Below are positions 17,735-28,650 of a DNA stretch of 64,000 nucleotides, piece by piece. The translations under genes were made by a program, and so were the position numbers. The stretch lies in NCBI GenBank assembly GCA_963965975.1, contig OZ014412.1, positions 6,946,501-7,010,500 of the forward strand. Direction: 5' to 3'. Numbering within the stretch: the stretch's first letter is position 1; every line of letters starts with the position of its first letter. The notes under the pieces are model-generated. The model did not search any database. It was not told the DNA's origin and saw only the letters and a list, made by a program, of their open reading frames with translations. The DNA comes from Xestospongia bergquistia (lineage: Eukaryota > Porifera > Demospongiae > Haplosclerida > Petrosiidae).

Positions 17735-18508
17735 TATTCTCTGTCTTTAGGTCCTGAACTCAGCCCTGTTAAAACACCCACGCAATTAGACCATGTGATC
17801 TGAACAGTCCCATTCCTGTATTTCCGTACCAAGTTACGAGCCCCTCCTCCACTTCTTCTTATCTTCTGGAGTAGTCGTAAGTCCAATAATGTACAAAATA
17901 ATAAAATATAAAACCTAACATAATTGAAAGAAATATATTGACATTATAAGCGATAGTTTAATAATGTAGCTAAGGTTCAAAGGATTCTCATTGAAATATA
18001 GGGCCTGAATTTTTATCCATTGGATAGATCAGATATAAAGAATTGCAGATTTATATTCTCTGTCTTGAACAAATGTTGGTTTTGAGACTAGAGAAGGAGA
18101 TGTTTATGCATGTATACTAGACTAATGTCACATCTAATATAACAAATTATATCTTAATAGTACAGAAGTTTAATATCATTAACAATTAAAGGGTTCCATA
18201 GGCCAAGTAAAGTTGAATCTTAGAGAAATTGGTTTCTGAATTGTTGACGGCCTAGACTTAATTTGATGATATAGCACTAGAGGATATTACCCTTTGTGGT
18301 CCCATGATACTACTTAGTGACTTCCTAAAACATGTACATAGTATACCTGTAGTATGCAAGTATTATTCATTATATAAAGTATGAGTATATATTACTGATC
18401 TGTCATGATAGTAGTTAGCAGTTTATATAGTGTATCATGAATTGATCTAGTAACAACTTATGCTTTCATTTTGATATCTCTTCTATTATATAGACATAGA
18501 CTATAGCT
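17735..18508. other. Divergent intergenic region between V-ATPase A and array gene 1
   Basis: About 770 bp separates the two start codons, which face away from each other. The part nearest the V-ATPase start is relatively GC-rich (17790-17880), fitting a housekeeping promoter. Near 18490 the sequence TTCTATTATATAG just before the gene 1 start looks like an acceptor of a 5'UTR intron. No ORF or repeat is seen. Confidence 0.5.
18371..18380 (+). promoter_or_regulatory. Possible TATA box of array gene 1
   Basis: TATATAAAGT, about 130 nt upstream of the start codon. It is a plausible core element, but the DNA is AT-rich and chance matches are common. Confidence 0.25.
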
Positions 18509-21500
18509 ATGAGAGTGTCAATGTTGCTATCTGTTATTTTTGTGTTGATTATTATTTTAACTGTCTCAGCTGATGAAGTTATCATTTACATTAACTCTTC
18601 ATCACCACTAGCTTCCAATACCACCTCATGTGGTACAGTTTATGCACCTTGTTATATCTTTGATCTTGGACTGGATGTTGCTCAAGAGAAGCTAATGGAA
18701 ACACATCAATTATCTATTACATTAATGATATCACAGGGTGAGCAATATAAACATACTAGTATGACTAATGGTTTATTTAATGAGGTAAATGGTTTATCAA
18801 TCATTGGTGAAGTTGATAATGATGGGGCCATACTCACTATAGTATCCTGTGAGGGTAAATCAGGTTTTAGTTTTACACATGTCTCCAACATAACGATATT
18901 TGGTATGGAGTTTGAGGGATGTGGTCAACTGCAGACTAGTACAAGCTACAATTTTAACAATGACAACAAAGGATTTCTAACATTCTATGTTGGATTGTAT
19001 TTTCTTTATTGTCAAAATATCAATTTGACTGCTATCTCTGTTTTCAACAGTTCAGGTACTGGTGTTGTGTTATACAATATTGGAGGGACTAATGTTATAG
19101 ATAAGTCAACATTTTCACAAAATGAATTTAGTCAACATGATAATAACGGTGTTAAGATTGGCGGAGGAGGAGGTGGAGTTTTTATTGAGTACTCGTATTG
19201 TGTTCCTGGAAAAAATGGAGATGAGTGTTTGGAAAATGGAAAGTCTAATGTACTTACCCAATACACTACTGGGAATAATTTTTTAATTCGTCATTCTACT
19301 TTCATCAAGAACTTAGCTAATGTCAGTGACTACACAAATAATGCCTTCATTTTGCCACGTCAGCAATATCATGCTGCTTTTGGTCGTGGTGGTGGCCTCT
19401 CGTTATTCTTTCTAGGCAATGCCTTTCACAATGCAATCACAATTGATACTTGTTTTTTCATGCATAATCGTGGCCTGTGGGGTGGTGGGATTTTCATGGA
19501 GTTTCACGACAACTCAAACAACAATAATTTTACAGTCCTTCATTCTTACTTACTGAACAACAGCCTGTATTACAATGATGTTAAGAATGAGGGTACAGGT
19601 GGGGGAGGAGCTAGAACAGGATTTCTATTCTTAAAGGATCTCCATGCTCATAGCAACAACATTACTTTCTTTAATTGTACTTTTTCTAAAAATGCTGCTT
19701 ATTTTGGTGGTGCTTTATCTCTCAAACCTGCAAGACAGCCTACTGTTGATGGTAGCACTTACAAACTTAATGTTCTTGAGTTGCGCAAATGCCAGTTTGA
19801 GAATAATGTTGGTCGTATTGGTGCTGCTTTAGACCTCTCTTTATTTCATCCTTCAATCAATGGGAAACATCTTCGACCACTTTTATCAAGCTGTATGTTT
19901 AAAAATAACCAAGCTATTAATAGTGAATCAGGTGGACTAATTGGAGTGGGAACAGTCTATGTTGACTCACTTCCAGTAAATTTTTCAGGAAACGTTTCCT
20001 TTAATAATAACAGTGGTTCAGCTCTTGCAGTAACTGGTTCTTATATTACAATTGAACCCAATTCTAATGTGAGTTTTTATAACAATTCTGGTAGAAATGG
20101 TGGCGCTATTGCTCTATTTGGTAACGCCTTTATTCTCATGAATGAAAACTCAATCCTTCATTTTGTTAACAACTCAGCTCAATACAAAGGTGGTGCTATC
20201 TATTATTTCAATGCAGGAGAACGTGATTTGCTGTCCTCCAGAAATTGTTTTATTCGCTATTACGACATTACAATTCGACCTGAAAACTGGACATCAGCAT
20301 TTTATTTTCAAGGCAATACAATTGACCATATGATTGGAGAGAGTAAACAAAACAATGCCATTTATGCTTCTACACTACTTCCTTGTATTTGGGGTGGAGC
20401 ATTTGGTAACTCAGATTACAACATGTACACAGTAAACAAAACATTTTGTTGGAACAACAACTGGAAATATCATGATGTAAACACCTCATGCATGCAACAG
20501 ATTTCTTCTGCTCCTTCAGACTATAATTCTATCGAGGTCAACTATACCACAGTGCCTGGAAAGACAATTAAACTTAATCTGACAGTTTATGATGATCTTA
20601 AACATAATGTGACTGATACTTCAATTTTTATAGCACGTATAATAGAAGGTTCTGCCACATTTCGTGGTGAGAAACATTTCAAATTCAACTACATTTCACA
20701 TGAATATTTGGACTTACATGGCAAGCCTGATTCAACAATCAAACTACAAATAGAGACCTTAGATCCAATTGTTATACGTCAAAACATTACAGTCAAATTT
20801 GATACCTGCCCACCTGGATTTATACCACCAAATGGGACTGATGATGACAGTATTTTCTCTTGCCAATGTTATGACATTTCTGCATATAAAAGCTACTTGC
20901 AATGCAATCAGGATAATTACACATCAAAACTTTTACGCACAGCATGGATGGGTTATAATTCTGCTACTGAGCCTAAACAGTTTGTAGTTGGTGAGACTCC
21001 TTACTTGTCATTTGATACACATGATCACTACGTAACACTTGTCAATGGGTCTGAACAATATCTGGACCAACTGTTTTGCAGTTCAACTAACAGAAAAGGG
21101 ACTCTCTGTGGACAGTGTCAAGATGGTTATGGGGTAGCTGTCAACTCAGATAATTACCATTGTGTTAAATGCACTGAAAAGGAGGAGCAGTATTCATGGG
21201 TCTTTTATGTTATTGCCAGCTATCTACCTATTACAATATTCTTTGCCACCATTTTCATTTTCAGTATGACTGTTACCTTTGGACCACTCAACTCTTTCTT
21301 GTTCTTTGCACAAGTTATTACTACAACTGTGAAAGTTGATGCTGATGGAATGATTCCACTGCAAATGCTAACAAATCCTGTTGCATATAAAGTCTTAAAG
21401 AGTCTCTATGTCATACCATATGATATATGGAACTTAAACTTCTTCCGGCCTTGTCTTGGACAGTTTTGCTTAAACAGCAAGTTGGACACATTAGATATTA

Positions 21501-22855
21501 TGTCACTGAGTTATATTGAAGCTTTTTATCCCTTAATATTGCTAATTTTTTTTGTTATCATCATGACACTGTACAATAAAGGAGTACCAGTGATTTTATG
21601 TCTATTTCGACCTATACATCGTTGTCTAGCTCGATTCAGACAATGGAGTAAACTACGGCAGTCCTTCACTGGAGGTATGGCAGTATTTATTGTCATTTCA
21701 TACACCAAATTAACACTAGTGTCTCTGCTTCTTCTTACTCCAATATACTTGTATGATCATTCTGGTGAATCTGTTAGTAAAGTTTATTACTATGATGGAA
21801 CAGTTTCCTTTCCCAGCCTCAAATACATCATACCAGCCATTATCATTCTTACAGTATTTGGCCTTATTCTACCTCTCATTCTTGCCTATCCTAGTTTGCT
21901 AAAGCTCCTTGAGTATCTGTCTCGTGGACGACTGAAGTTGGGAAAATTCTACCCAAATTTGAAGTTACAAGCATTTTTGGATGAGTTCCATGGCTGTTAT
22001 AAAGATGGCACTAATGGAGAATCAGATTATCGCTGGTTTGCAAGTCTTTACTTCCTTTTACGCGTCAGTCTTTTTGTTATATATACAGTAACAGAGTTCT
22101 GGAGGCACCAATATTTAATACAAATATTACTGTTTCTATTTGCATCATTTTTATTTGCTGCCCTCCGCCCTTACAAGACAGATTGGGTGAACAATGTTGA
22201 TGCAGCAATGTTTCTTCTTTTAGCTTCAATTTCATGTCTTAGTCTGTACAACCTTTTATTCACTTGGCTGGGAGATAATCTTGAAGTTTGGGCTTTTGCT
22301 ATGCAATACATACTTATTTTTATTCCTTTGCTATACTTTATTGGATATTATCTTCTGCTTTTCTGTTCAAAATTTGAGTCATACCATAATGCTCTTCGTA
22401 TTCGAAACAGAAGAATTCAAGCTGAACAACCTCAAGAACAAGATGAGTTTGAAAGAGATCGTGCTGCTCTAGTAGACAGCTCACATGTCCCTAACTTTCT
22501 AGATTACATGGAAGATACAAGACATGAACATCATGTAAGGCTTTCTAGTTCTCACTCTTGGCGCGCACATCCTCGAGATAGAGATAACAACCAGCCTAGG
22601 CTTAATCATCCGTCTATAAGTAATGAGAGATCTCCTCTTCTCACTGCTACCTCTCATCCCAGTACGTCTGACACTTGTAATACTGAAAGGGTTGTTGATG
22701 GTTTACCTGAGGAAGAAGAAGATAGTGAAAATGCAACTGATCGACCTGTACGTCCTAATGAAGAGTATCATACAGCTAACAGTACTAACAGCAGTCAAAG
22801 AGGATATGGTACCATTGGATCTACTCTGATATCACTGACATCACCTCCACCATGA
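18509..22855 (+). CDS. Array gene 1: beta-helix, multi-pass membrane receptor (type 1)
   Basis: A single open frame of 1448 aa. Signal peptide 1-21 (MRVSMLLSVIFVLI...VSA). The ectodomain opens with IIYINSSSPLASN and paired Cys (SCGTVYAPC), then a beta-helix with polymorphic-membrane-protein-like repeats (FxxN, GGAI, GGGL) to about residue 650. The Cys-rich stalk near 765-890 reads CPPGF, CQCYD, LCGQCQDGYGVAV and CVKC. About eight or nine membrane segments span residues 897-1285, with an invariant loop FHGCYKDGTNG. The tail of about 160 residues carries LVDSSHVPNFLDYME and ends RGYGTIGSTLISL. Dense N-glycosylation sites. It probably acts at the cell surface as a receptor or channel-like sensor; ligand and signalling are unknown. 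It is a tandem paralogue of the genes downstream. Confidence 0.88.
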   Translation: MRVSMLLSVIFVLIIILTVSADEVIIYINSSSPLASNTTSCGTVYAPCYIFDLGLDVAQEKLMETHQLSITLMISQGEQYKHTSMTNGLFNEVNGLSIIGEVDNDGAILTIVSCEGKSGFSFTHVSNITIFGMEFEGCGQLQTSTSYNFNNDNKGFLTFYVGLYFLYCQNINLTAISVFNSSGTGVVLYNIGGTNVIDKSTFSQNEFSQHDNNGVKIGGGGGGVFIEYSYCVPGKNGDECLENGKSNVLTQYTTGNNFLIRHSTFIKNLANVSDYTNNAFILPRQQYHAAFGRGGGLSLFFLGNAFHNAITIDTCFFMHNRGLWGGGIFMEFHDNSNNNNFTVLHSYLLNNSLYYNDVKNEGTGGGGARTGFLFLKDLHAHSNNITFFNCTFSKNAAYFGGALSLKPARQPTVDGSTYKLNVLELRKCQFENNVGRIGAALDLSLFHPSINGKHLRPLLSSCMFKNNQAINSESGGLIGVGTVYVDSLPVNFSGNVSFNNNSGSALAVTGSYITIEPNSNVSFYNNSGRNGGAIALFGNAFILMNENSILHFVNNSAQYKGGAIYYFNAGERDLLSSRNCFIRYYDITIRPENWTSAFYFQGNTIDHMIGESKQNNAIYASTLLPCIWGGAFGNSDYNMYTVNKTFCWNNNWKYHDVNTSCMQQISSAPSDYNSIEVNYTTVPGKTIKLNLTVYDDLKHNVTDTSIFIARIIEGSATFRGEKHFKFNYISHEYLDLHGKPDSTIKLQIETLDPIVIRQNITVKFDTCPPGFIPPNGTDDDSIFSCQCYDISAYKSYLQCNQDNYTSKLLRTAWMGYNSATEPKQFVVGETPYLSFDTHDHYVTLVNGSEQYLDQLFCSSTNRKGTLCGQCQDGYGVAVNSDNYHCVKCTEKEEQYSWVFYVIASYLPITIFFATIFIFSMTVTFGPLNSFLFFAQVITTTVKVDADGMIPLQMLTNPVAYKVLKSLYVIPYDIWNLNFFRPCLGQFCLNSKLDTLDIMSLSYIEAFYPLILLIFFVIIMTLYNKGVPVILCLFRPIHRCLARFRQWSKLRQSFTGGMAVFIVISYTKLTLVSLLLLTPIYLYDHSGESVSKVYYYDGTVSFPSLKYIIPAIIILTVFGLILPLILAYPSLLKLLEYLSRGRLKLGKFYPNLKLQAFLDEFHGCYKDGTNGESDYRWFASLYFLLRVSLFVIYTVTEFWRHQYLIQILLFLFASFLFAALRPYKTDWVNNVDAAMFLLLASISCLSLYNLLFTWLGDNLEVWAFAMQYILIFIPLLYFIGYYLLLFCSKFESYHNALRIRNRRIQAEQPQEQDEFERDRAALVDSSHVPNFLDYMEDTRHEHHVRLSSSHSWRAHPRDRDNNQPRLNHPSISNERSPLLTATSHPSTSDTCNTERVVDGLPEEEEDSENATDRPVRPNEEYHTANSTNSSQRGYGTIGSTLISLTSPPP

Positions 22856-23248
22856 CAGTAGAGACAATATGTGTGTGACAAATTAATACTTATACTATTT
22901 ACTTACTTTTGATGATATAAATGATTGAAATTGATTTATATTTATATTTTATAACAAATATAAAATATGAGTAGCAAATTATTTATTAGTGTTGTGCTCT
23001 CCAAGATGTGATATAGTTCAATACTTGAGTTGAATAGTCTTGATTACCTAGTCCATTATTCCAGATGGTCAATGTTATTATAGTGTGATTGTGCAGTCAT
23101 TCACATCTGATAAGAGATGTTATCTCTGTTATATCATTTTTATAAACCATTTGAAGGCTGAAAGACACAGCAAGTAAGTAGATTTAACCACAGTTCTAAT
23201 AATATATTATCCTTTATTCTCCATCATTACAGTTGTAGTTATAAGACC
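22856..23248. other. Spacer between array genes 1 and 2 with probable 5'UTR intron
   Basis: It starts with the gene 1 3'UTR, in which GACAGTAGAGACAATATGTG resembles the sequence after genes 4 and 6. Toward gene 2, a donor-like CAGCAA|GTAAGTAG (about 23170) and an acceptor-like CATTACAG (about 23231) suggest a short 5'UTR intron just before the start codon. Confidence 0.45.
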
Positions 23249-26200
23249 ATGATACCATTATCTTCTATATTGGCACTGATGTTAGTTATCTTCATATCTT
23301 CAGCTGAAGTGATCATTTATATTAACTCTTCATCACCTCTAGCCTCCAATACCACCTCATGTGGTACAGTTAATGCACCTTGTTATACCTTTGATCTTGG
23401 ACTGGATATTGCTCAAGAAAGGCTAATGGAAACACATCAATTATCTATTACATTAATGATATCACAGGGTGAGCAATATAAACATACTAGTATGACTAAT
23501 GGTGTCTTTGAAGAGGTAAATGGTTTATCAATCATTGGTGAAGTTGATAATAATGGGAATATACTCACTACAATATCCTGTCAGGGTAAAGTGGGTTTTA
23601 GTTTTACAAATGTCTCCAATATAACAATTTATGGCATCAACTTTGAGGGGTGTGGTCAGTTGCAGAATAGTACAAGCTATACAATTAGTAACGAAGACAA
23701 TGGTTTTTTAACATTCTATGTTGGATTGTATTTTCTTTATTGTCAAAATGTCAAATTGAGTGCTATCTCTGTTAATAATAGTTCAGGTACTGGTGTTGTC
23801 TTGTATAATATTAAGGGAAATAATGTTATAGAAAATTCAAAGTTTACACAAAACATATTCAATGACTTCAATGACACCAAATTGGGTGGAGGAGGAGGTG
23901 GAGTTTATATTGAATTTTCATATTGTGTTCCTGTGGAAGATGGAATCGATTGTTTGAAAGGAAACACAGCTAATGTAGACCCTCAATATGTAACTCAGAG
24001 TAATTTTCTGATCTATGGTTCCATTTTCTGCTCCAACATAGCTAACATCAGTAACTTTGCAAGTAATACCTTTATCTTACCAGGCAAACAATACCATTCT
24101 GCGTTTGGTCGTGGAGGAGGTCTCTCAGTGTTCTTCAAAGGTGATGCTTCTTATAACACAATTACTGTTTATAACTGTAGTTTTATATGTAATAAGGCTC
24201 TTTGGGGTGCTGGAATTTTTGTAGAGTTTCAAGACAATGTACATAATAACAACATCATTGTTAATTCTTCTTATATTCTCGATAACAATTTATATTATAA
24301 TAACGCTAATAATGAAGGAACAGGTGGAGGAGGAAGTCGAGTAGGCTATATATTTTTTGATAATTCTGTTCCCTTTAGCAACAAAATATCTTTCATCAAC
24401 TGTACCTTTGAAGGGAACAATGCTTATTATGGAGGAGGTCTGTCTTTCTATACTGCAAGACAACCGGTTGTTGATAATAGCTCTCAATTAAATGCTTTCA
24501 AATTGCAAGAATGTTATTTTCTAAGCAACTTGGCCCGTATTGGTGCTGCTTTAGATCTCTCACTGTGGCATCCATCTAAGAGTGGTAATTGTCCACAACC
24601 ACTACTTATATCAAACTGCATATTTGAAAATAATAGTGCTATGATTCAAGATGGTTCTGGTGGACTAATTGGTGTGGGTGCAGTATATGTTGACTCACTT
24701 CCAGTCAATTTTTCTGGAAATGTTTCCTTTAATAATAACATTGGTTCAGCACTTGCAGTAACTGGTTCTTATATTACAATTGAATCTATTTCTAATGTTA
24801 GTTTTTATAACAATTCTGGTAGAAATGGTGGCGCTATTGCTCTTCTAAGCAATGTTTACATTTTAATGAATGAGGATTCTATGCTTCGCTTTGTTAACAA
24901 CTCAGCTCAATACAAAGGTGGTGCTATTTATTATTTCAATGCAGGAGAACGTGATTTATTATCTTCAAGAAATTGTTTCATTCGTTACTACAATGTTTCT
25001 GTCCAGCCTGAAGACTGGAAATCAAGATTCTATTTTGAAAACAATAGAATTGAAGGCATGACTATAGACAGTAACCAATACAGTGCTATTTACGCTTCTA
25101 CGATACTTCCTTGCATTTGGGGTGGAGCATTTGGTGACTCCATGTACAATAAAACCACAATAAACAGAACATTTTGCTGGAATGAAAACTGGCATTATGA
25201 AGATACCTTATCATGTAGTGATCAAATATCATCTGCTCCTTCAAATTGCAAATATATTAAGTCTTCTTATACCACAGTGCCCGGAAAGACATTTCCACTT
25301 AGCTTAACAATATATGATGATCTACAAAATAATTTGACTGACACTGCCATCTTAGTAGCATGGATAAAAAGTGGTTCTGCAACTTTTCGTGGTGATAGAA
25401 ACATAAAATTTGATTACATTTTGAATAAGACGCTTCATTTTTTACATGGTAAACCAAACTCAATTATTCAATTACAAATAGAAACTCTAGATCCAATTGT
25501 TGTACGTCAATTTATTGAAGTCAAGTTAGAAACCTGCCCACCTGGATTTAAACCACCAAATGGGACTGATGATGACAGTATTTTCTCTTGCCAATGTTAT
25601 GACATTTCTGCATATAAAAGCTACTTGCAATGCAACCAGGATAATTACACATCAAAACTTTTACGCACAGCATGGATGGGTTATAATTCTGCTACTGAGC
25701 CTAAACAGTTTGTAGTTGGTGAGACTCCTTACTTGTCATTTGATACACATGATCACTACGTAACACTTGTCAATGGGTCTGAACAATATCTGGACCAGCT
25801 GTTTTGCAGTTCATCTAACAGAAAAGGGACTCTCTGTGGACAGTGTCAAGATGGTTATGGGGTAGCTGTCAACTCAGATAATTACCATTGTGTTAAATGC
25901 ACTGAAAAAGAAGTGCAATATTCATGGGTCTTCTACATTCTTACCAGTTATCTACCCATTACAATATTCTTTGCCATCATTTTCAGTATGACTGTTACCT
26001 TTGGACCACTCAACTCTTTCTTGTTCTTTGCACAAATCATTGCTACAACTGTGAAAGTTGATGCTGATGGAATGATTCCACTTCAAACCTTGACAAATCC
26101 TGTTCCATATAAAGTCTTAAAGAGTCTCTATGTCATACCATATGATATATGGAACTTAAACTTCTTCCGGCCTTATCTTGGACAATTTTGCTTAAACAGC

Positions 26201-27559
26201 AAGCTGGACACATTAGGTATTATGTCATTGAGTTATATTGAAGCTTTTTATCCTTTAATACTGCTAGTTCTTTTTGTTATCTTCATGACACTTTATAATA
26301 AAGGAGTACCAGTGATTGTGTGTCTATGTCGACCTATACATCGTTGTCTAGCTCGATTCAGACAATGGAGTAAACTACGGCAGTCTTTCACTGGAGGTAT
26401 GGCAGTATTTATTGTCATTTCATACACCAAATTCACACTAGTCTCTCTGCTAATTTTAGCACCAGCATCACTGTATGATTATTCTGATAAACCTGTTAGT
26501 CAAGTCCATTACTACGATGGAACAGTTTCCTTTCCTTGCTTCAAATACATTATACCAGCCATTATAATTCTTGGAACATTTGGTCTTATTCTACCTCTCA
26601 TTCTTGCCTACCCTAGTTTATTAAAGCTTCTTGAGCATCTGTCTTGTGGACGACTGGAGTTGGGAAAGTTCTACCCAAACTTAAAGTTTAAAGCATTTTT
26701 GGATGAGTTCCATGGTTGTTATAAAGATGGCACTAATGGAGAATTGGATTGTCGCTGGTTTGCAAGTCTTTACTTCCTTTTACGTGTCAGTCTTTTTGTT
26801 GTGTATGCAATTACAGAGTCATGGAAGCTTCAGTATTTAATACAAATACTACTATTTCTATTTGCAGCATTTTTATTTGCTGTCCTTCGTCCTTACAAGA
26901 AAAATTGGGTGAACAATGTTGATGTGACAATATTTCTTCTTCTTGCTGCAATTTCATGCTTTAGTCTGTACAACCTTGTATTCACTTGGCTGGGAATTAA
27001 TATTGAACTGTGGGCATTTGTCCTGCAATACATACTTATTTTTATTCCTTTGCTATACTTTATTGGATATTATCTTGTGCTTTTCTGTTTAAAATTTAAG
27101 TCATACCATAAAGATCTTTCTCGAAACAGAAGGATTCAAGGTGAACAAATTCAAGAGCAAGATGAGTTTCATATTGATCGTGGTGCTCTAGTAGACAGTA
27201 CACACATACCTAACTTTCTAGATTATATGGAAGATACAAGGGAGCTTGGGAAACACCTTAGGGTTTCTAGATCACACTCTTGGCATTCTCGTCATCCAAA
27301 TCGAAACAGTATTAGGCTTCGTCGGTCTGTAAGTGATGAAAGATCTCCTCTTCTCACTGGTTCTTTACAATTTAGTACTCATAATGTTATAGAAAGTGAA
27401 GGTAGTGCTGATGATCTACATAATGAAAATGAAAGGAATGAAAATACACCTTATCATCCTACTGAAGATCAACAATCAGTTCACTGTACTAATAACAATC
27501 AAGGAGGGTATGGTACTAGTAGATCAACTCTGGTATCATCAGCACAACCTCCATTATGA
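23249..27559 (+). CDS. Array gene 2: beta-helix, multi-pass membrane receptor (type 1)
   Basis: 1436 aa in one frame. Signal peptide MIPLSSILALMLVIFISSA, then the family N-terminus EVIIYINSSSPLASN. The beta-helix carries GGGGGGVYIEFSYC, FGRGGGLSV and NSAQYKGGAIYYF. Cys-rich stalk CPPGFKPPN ... LCGQCQDGYGVAV ... CVKC. The multi-pass region has FHGCYKDGTNGELDC, and the tail has LVDSTHIPNFLDYMEDTR. The first membrane segment lacks two residues relative to gene 1 (FAIIFSMTV against FATIFIFSMTV). About 370 nt of the stalk (25543-25910) is almost the same as in gene 1, while flanking DNA is more diverged. Function unknown; membrane sensor or adhesion role inferred from architecture. Confidence 0.88.
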   Translation: MIPLSSILALMLVIFISSAEVIIYINSSSPLASNTTSCGTVNAPCYTFDLGLDIAQERLMETHQLSITLMISQGEQYKHTSMTNGVFEEVNGLSIIGEVDNNGNILTTISCQGKVGFSFTNVSNITIYGINFEGCGQLQNSTSYTISNEDNGFLTFYVGLYFLYCQNVKLSAISVNNSSGTGVVLYNIKGNNVIENSKFTQNIFNDFNDTKLGGGGGGVYIEFSYCVPVEDGIDCLKGNTANVDPQYVTQSNFLIYGSIFCSNIANISNFASNTFILPGKQYHSAFGRGGGLSVFFKGDASYNTITVYNCSFICNKALWGAGIFVEFQDNVHNNNIIVNSSYILDNNLYYNNANNEGTGGGGSRVGYIFFDNSVPFSNKISFINCTFEGNNAYYGGGLSFYTARQPVVDNSSQLNAFKLQECYFLSNLARIGAALDLSLWHPSKSGNCPQPLLISNCIFENNSAMIQDGSGGLIGVGAVYVDSLPVNFSGNVSFNNNIGSALAVTGSYITIESISNVSFYNNSGRNGGAIALLSNVYILMNEDSMLRFVNNSAQYKGGAIYYFNAGERDLLSSRNCFIRYYNVSVQPEDWKSRFYFENNRIEGMTIDSNQYSAIYASTILPCIWGGAFGDSMYNKTTINRTFCWNENWHYEDTLSCSDQISSAPSNCKYIKSSYTTVPGKTFPLSLTIYDDLQNNLTDTAILVAWIKSGSATFRGDRNIKFDYILNKTLHFLHGKPNSIIQLQIETLDPIVVRQFIEVKLETCPPGFKPPNGTDDDSIFSCQCYDISAYKSYLQCNQDNYTSKLLRTAWMGYNSATEPKQFVVGETPYLSFDTHDHYVTLVNGSEQYLDQLFCSSSNRKGTLCGQCQDGYGVAVNSDNYHCVKCTEKEVQYSWVFYILTSYLPITIFFAIIFSMTVTFGPLNSFLFFAQIIATTVKVDADGMIPLQTLTNPVPYKVLKSLYVIPYDIWNLNFFRPYLGQFCLNSKLDTLGIMSLSYIEAFYPLILLVLFVIFMTLYNKGVPVIVCLCRPIHRCLARFRQWSKLRQSFTGGMAVFIVISYTKFTLVSLLILAPASLYDYSDKPVSQVHYYDGTVSFPCFKYIIPAIIILGTFGLILPLILAYPSLLKLLEHLSCGRLELGKFYPNLKFKAFLDEFHGCYKDGTNGELDCRWFASLYFLLRVSLFVVYAITESWKLQYLIQILLFLFAAFLFAVLRPYKKNWVNNVDVTIFLLLAAISCFSLYNLVFTWLGINIELWAFVLQYILIFIPLLYFIGYYLVLFCLKFKSYHKDLSRNRRIQGEQIQEQDEFHIDRGALVDSTHIPNFLDYMEDTRELGKHLRVSRSHSWHSRHPNRNSIRLRRSVSDERSPLLTGSLQFSTHNVIESEGSADDLHNENERNENTPYHPTEDQQSVHCTNNNQGGYGTSRSTLVSSAQPPL

Positions 27560-28650
27560 TTGTGAGGATAGCATTGCAGTGTTATTGGGAACACAAAATA
27601 ATAGGTCTTTTTTATAATTACAATAGATATTGTTTGTAACTAGATTAGATTTCTAGAATAGGTTAGATTTCTTGCTTGGAATGATTGTTTATTTTGAATA
27701 ATGATTTAGTTTCAATTTGATATGATAACATTAGTGCTAATAACTTGTATGCATGAAAAATTACAGCACTTTTCACTTTGTTTGTACAATTGACTTATCA
27801 AATCAATCCACAGCAACACCATGATTGAAGACTAGCAAAACTATATACCTTGATATTGTAGAAACGTTACTTTTATCAAGGTTTTAGGTAGTGCTGATAC
27901 ATTACGAAAATGAAAGGAATGAACAGGCACCTTATCTTCCTTGTGAAGATCAACAGTCAGCTCATTGCACTACTAGATCCACTCTAGTATCATTGGTAGC
28001 ACCTCTTCCATGATTGTGAATACAACTCAGTCTGTGATATTATCAGGAACACAATGTAATAGGCCTGTTCTGTAAATGTTTACATTATTATTAGAAATAT
28101 TGTTGATTTTTTTAATTTTTGGGGTTGGAATGATATATAACTAGACCTTAATCTCGATTATAGATTTTTGCTGCAATGTTGTCATGCAAAATTGTATAGC
28201 TACTCTAAATGACTGATCAAACTGAAACCTGATGTGTCCTGATATATATTTGTTATTTTAAGAGAGCAAGCTAGCACTGGTTAAAGTAGTGGATCATTTA
28301 ACCTGTCACATGAGTCTGTGTACACTTTTTAGTTTTTCTCAGAATAATTACATGAAAAGAAAACATTATATCCATATAACTTCGTCAGCTACGTATATTA
28401 TATATAATTATTATACAAGCATAAAGTGTTTATATTCGTCCGGCAGGAAGCCAATACTTTAAATAGTAGTGAGAGTTATGTACAGTGTTATACACCTGCA
28501 TCGTTAGAGCTCGAAGTAGACCGGTCTAACGCACTCGCACAACAAGTTTTCTCTCGTCTACCGGGAGGGGAAATCTGTGCTACGTTTTTCCACCCGCTCA
28601 ACTAGGTAAGTAGTGTCATACGTAAGATACTGACTACGACAGCTACAGCA
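27560..28650. other. Spacer between array genes 2 and 3
   Basis: It contains the gene 2 3'UTR, a relic of another paralogue's tail (27887-28076, listed separately) and the gene 3 leader. The leader (about 28430-28605) is CpG-rich relative to its surroundings and includes CGCACAACAA. A match to that motif (ACGCACAACAAAC) precedes gene 7. A donor-like ACTAG|GTAAGTAG at 28606 and an acceptor-like ACGACAG ending at 28642 suggest a very short 5'UTR intron (about 37 nt). Confidence 0.45.
27887..28076 (+). pseudogene. Relic of an array-gene C-terminal tail and 3'UTR
   Basis: The stretch GGTAGTGCTGAT ... GAAAATGAAAGGAATGAA ... CTTCCATGATTGTGA matches the end of gene 2 (about 27403-27610) in order, with gaps. 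The match runs past the stop codon into the 3'UTR (GGAACACAA..AATAGG). Only the tail end of a copy remains; the rest is deleted. Confidence 0.75.
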
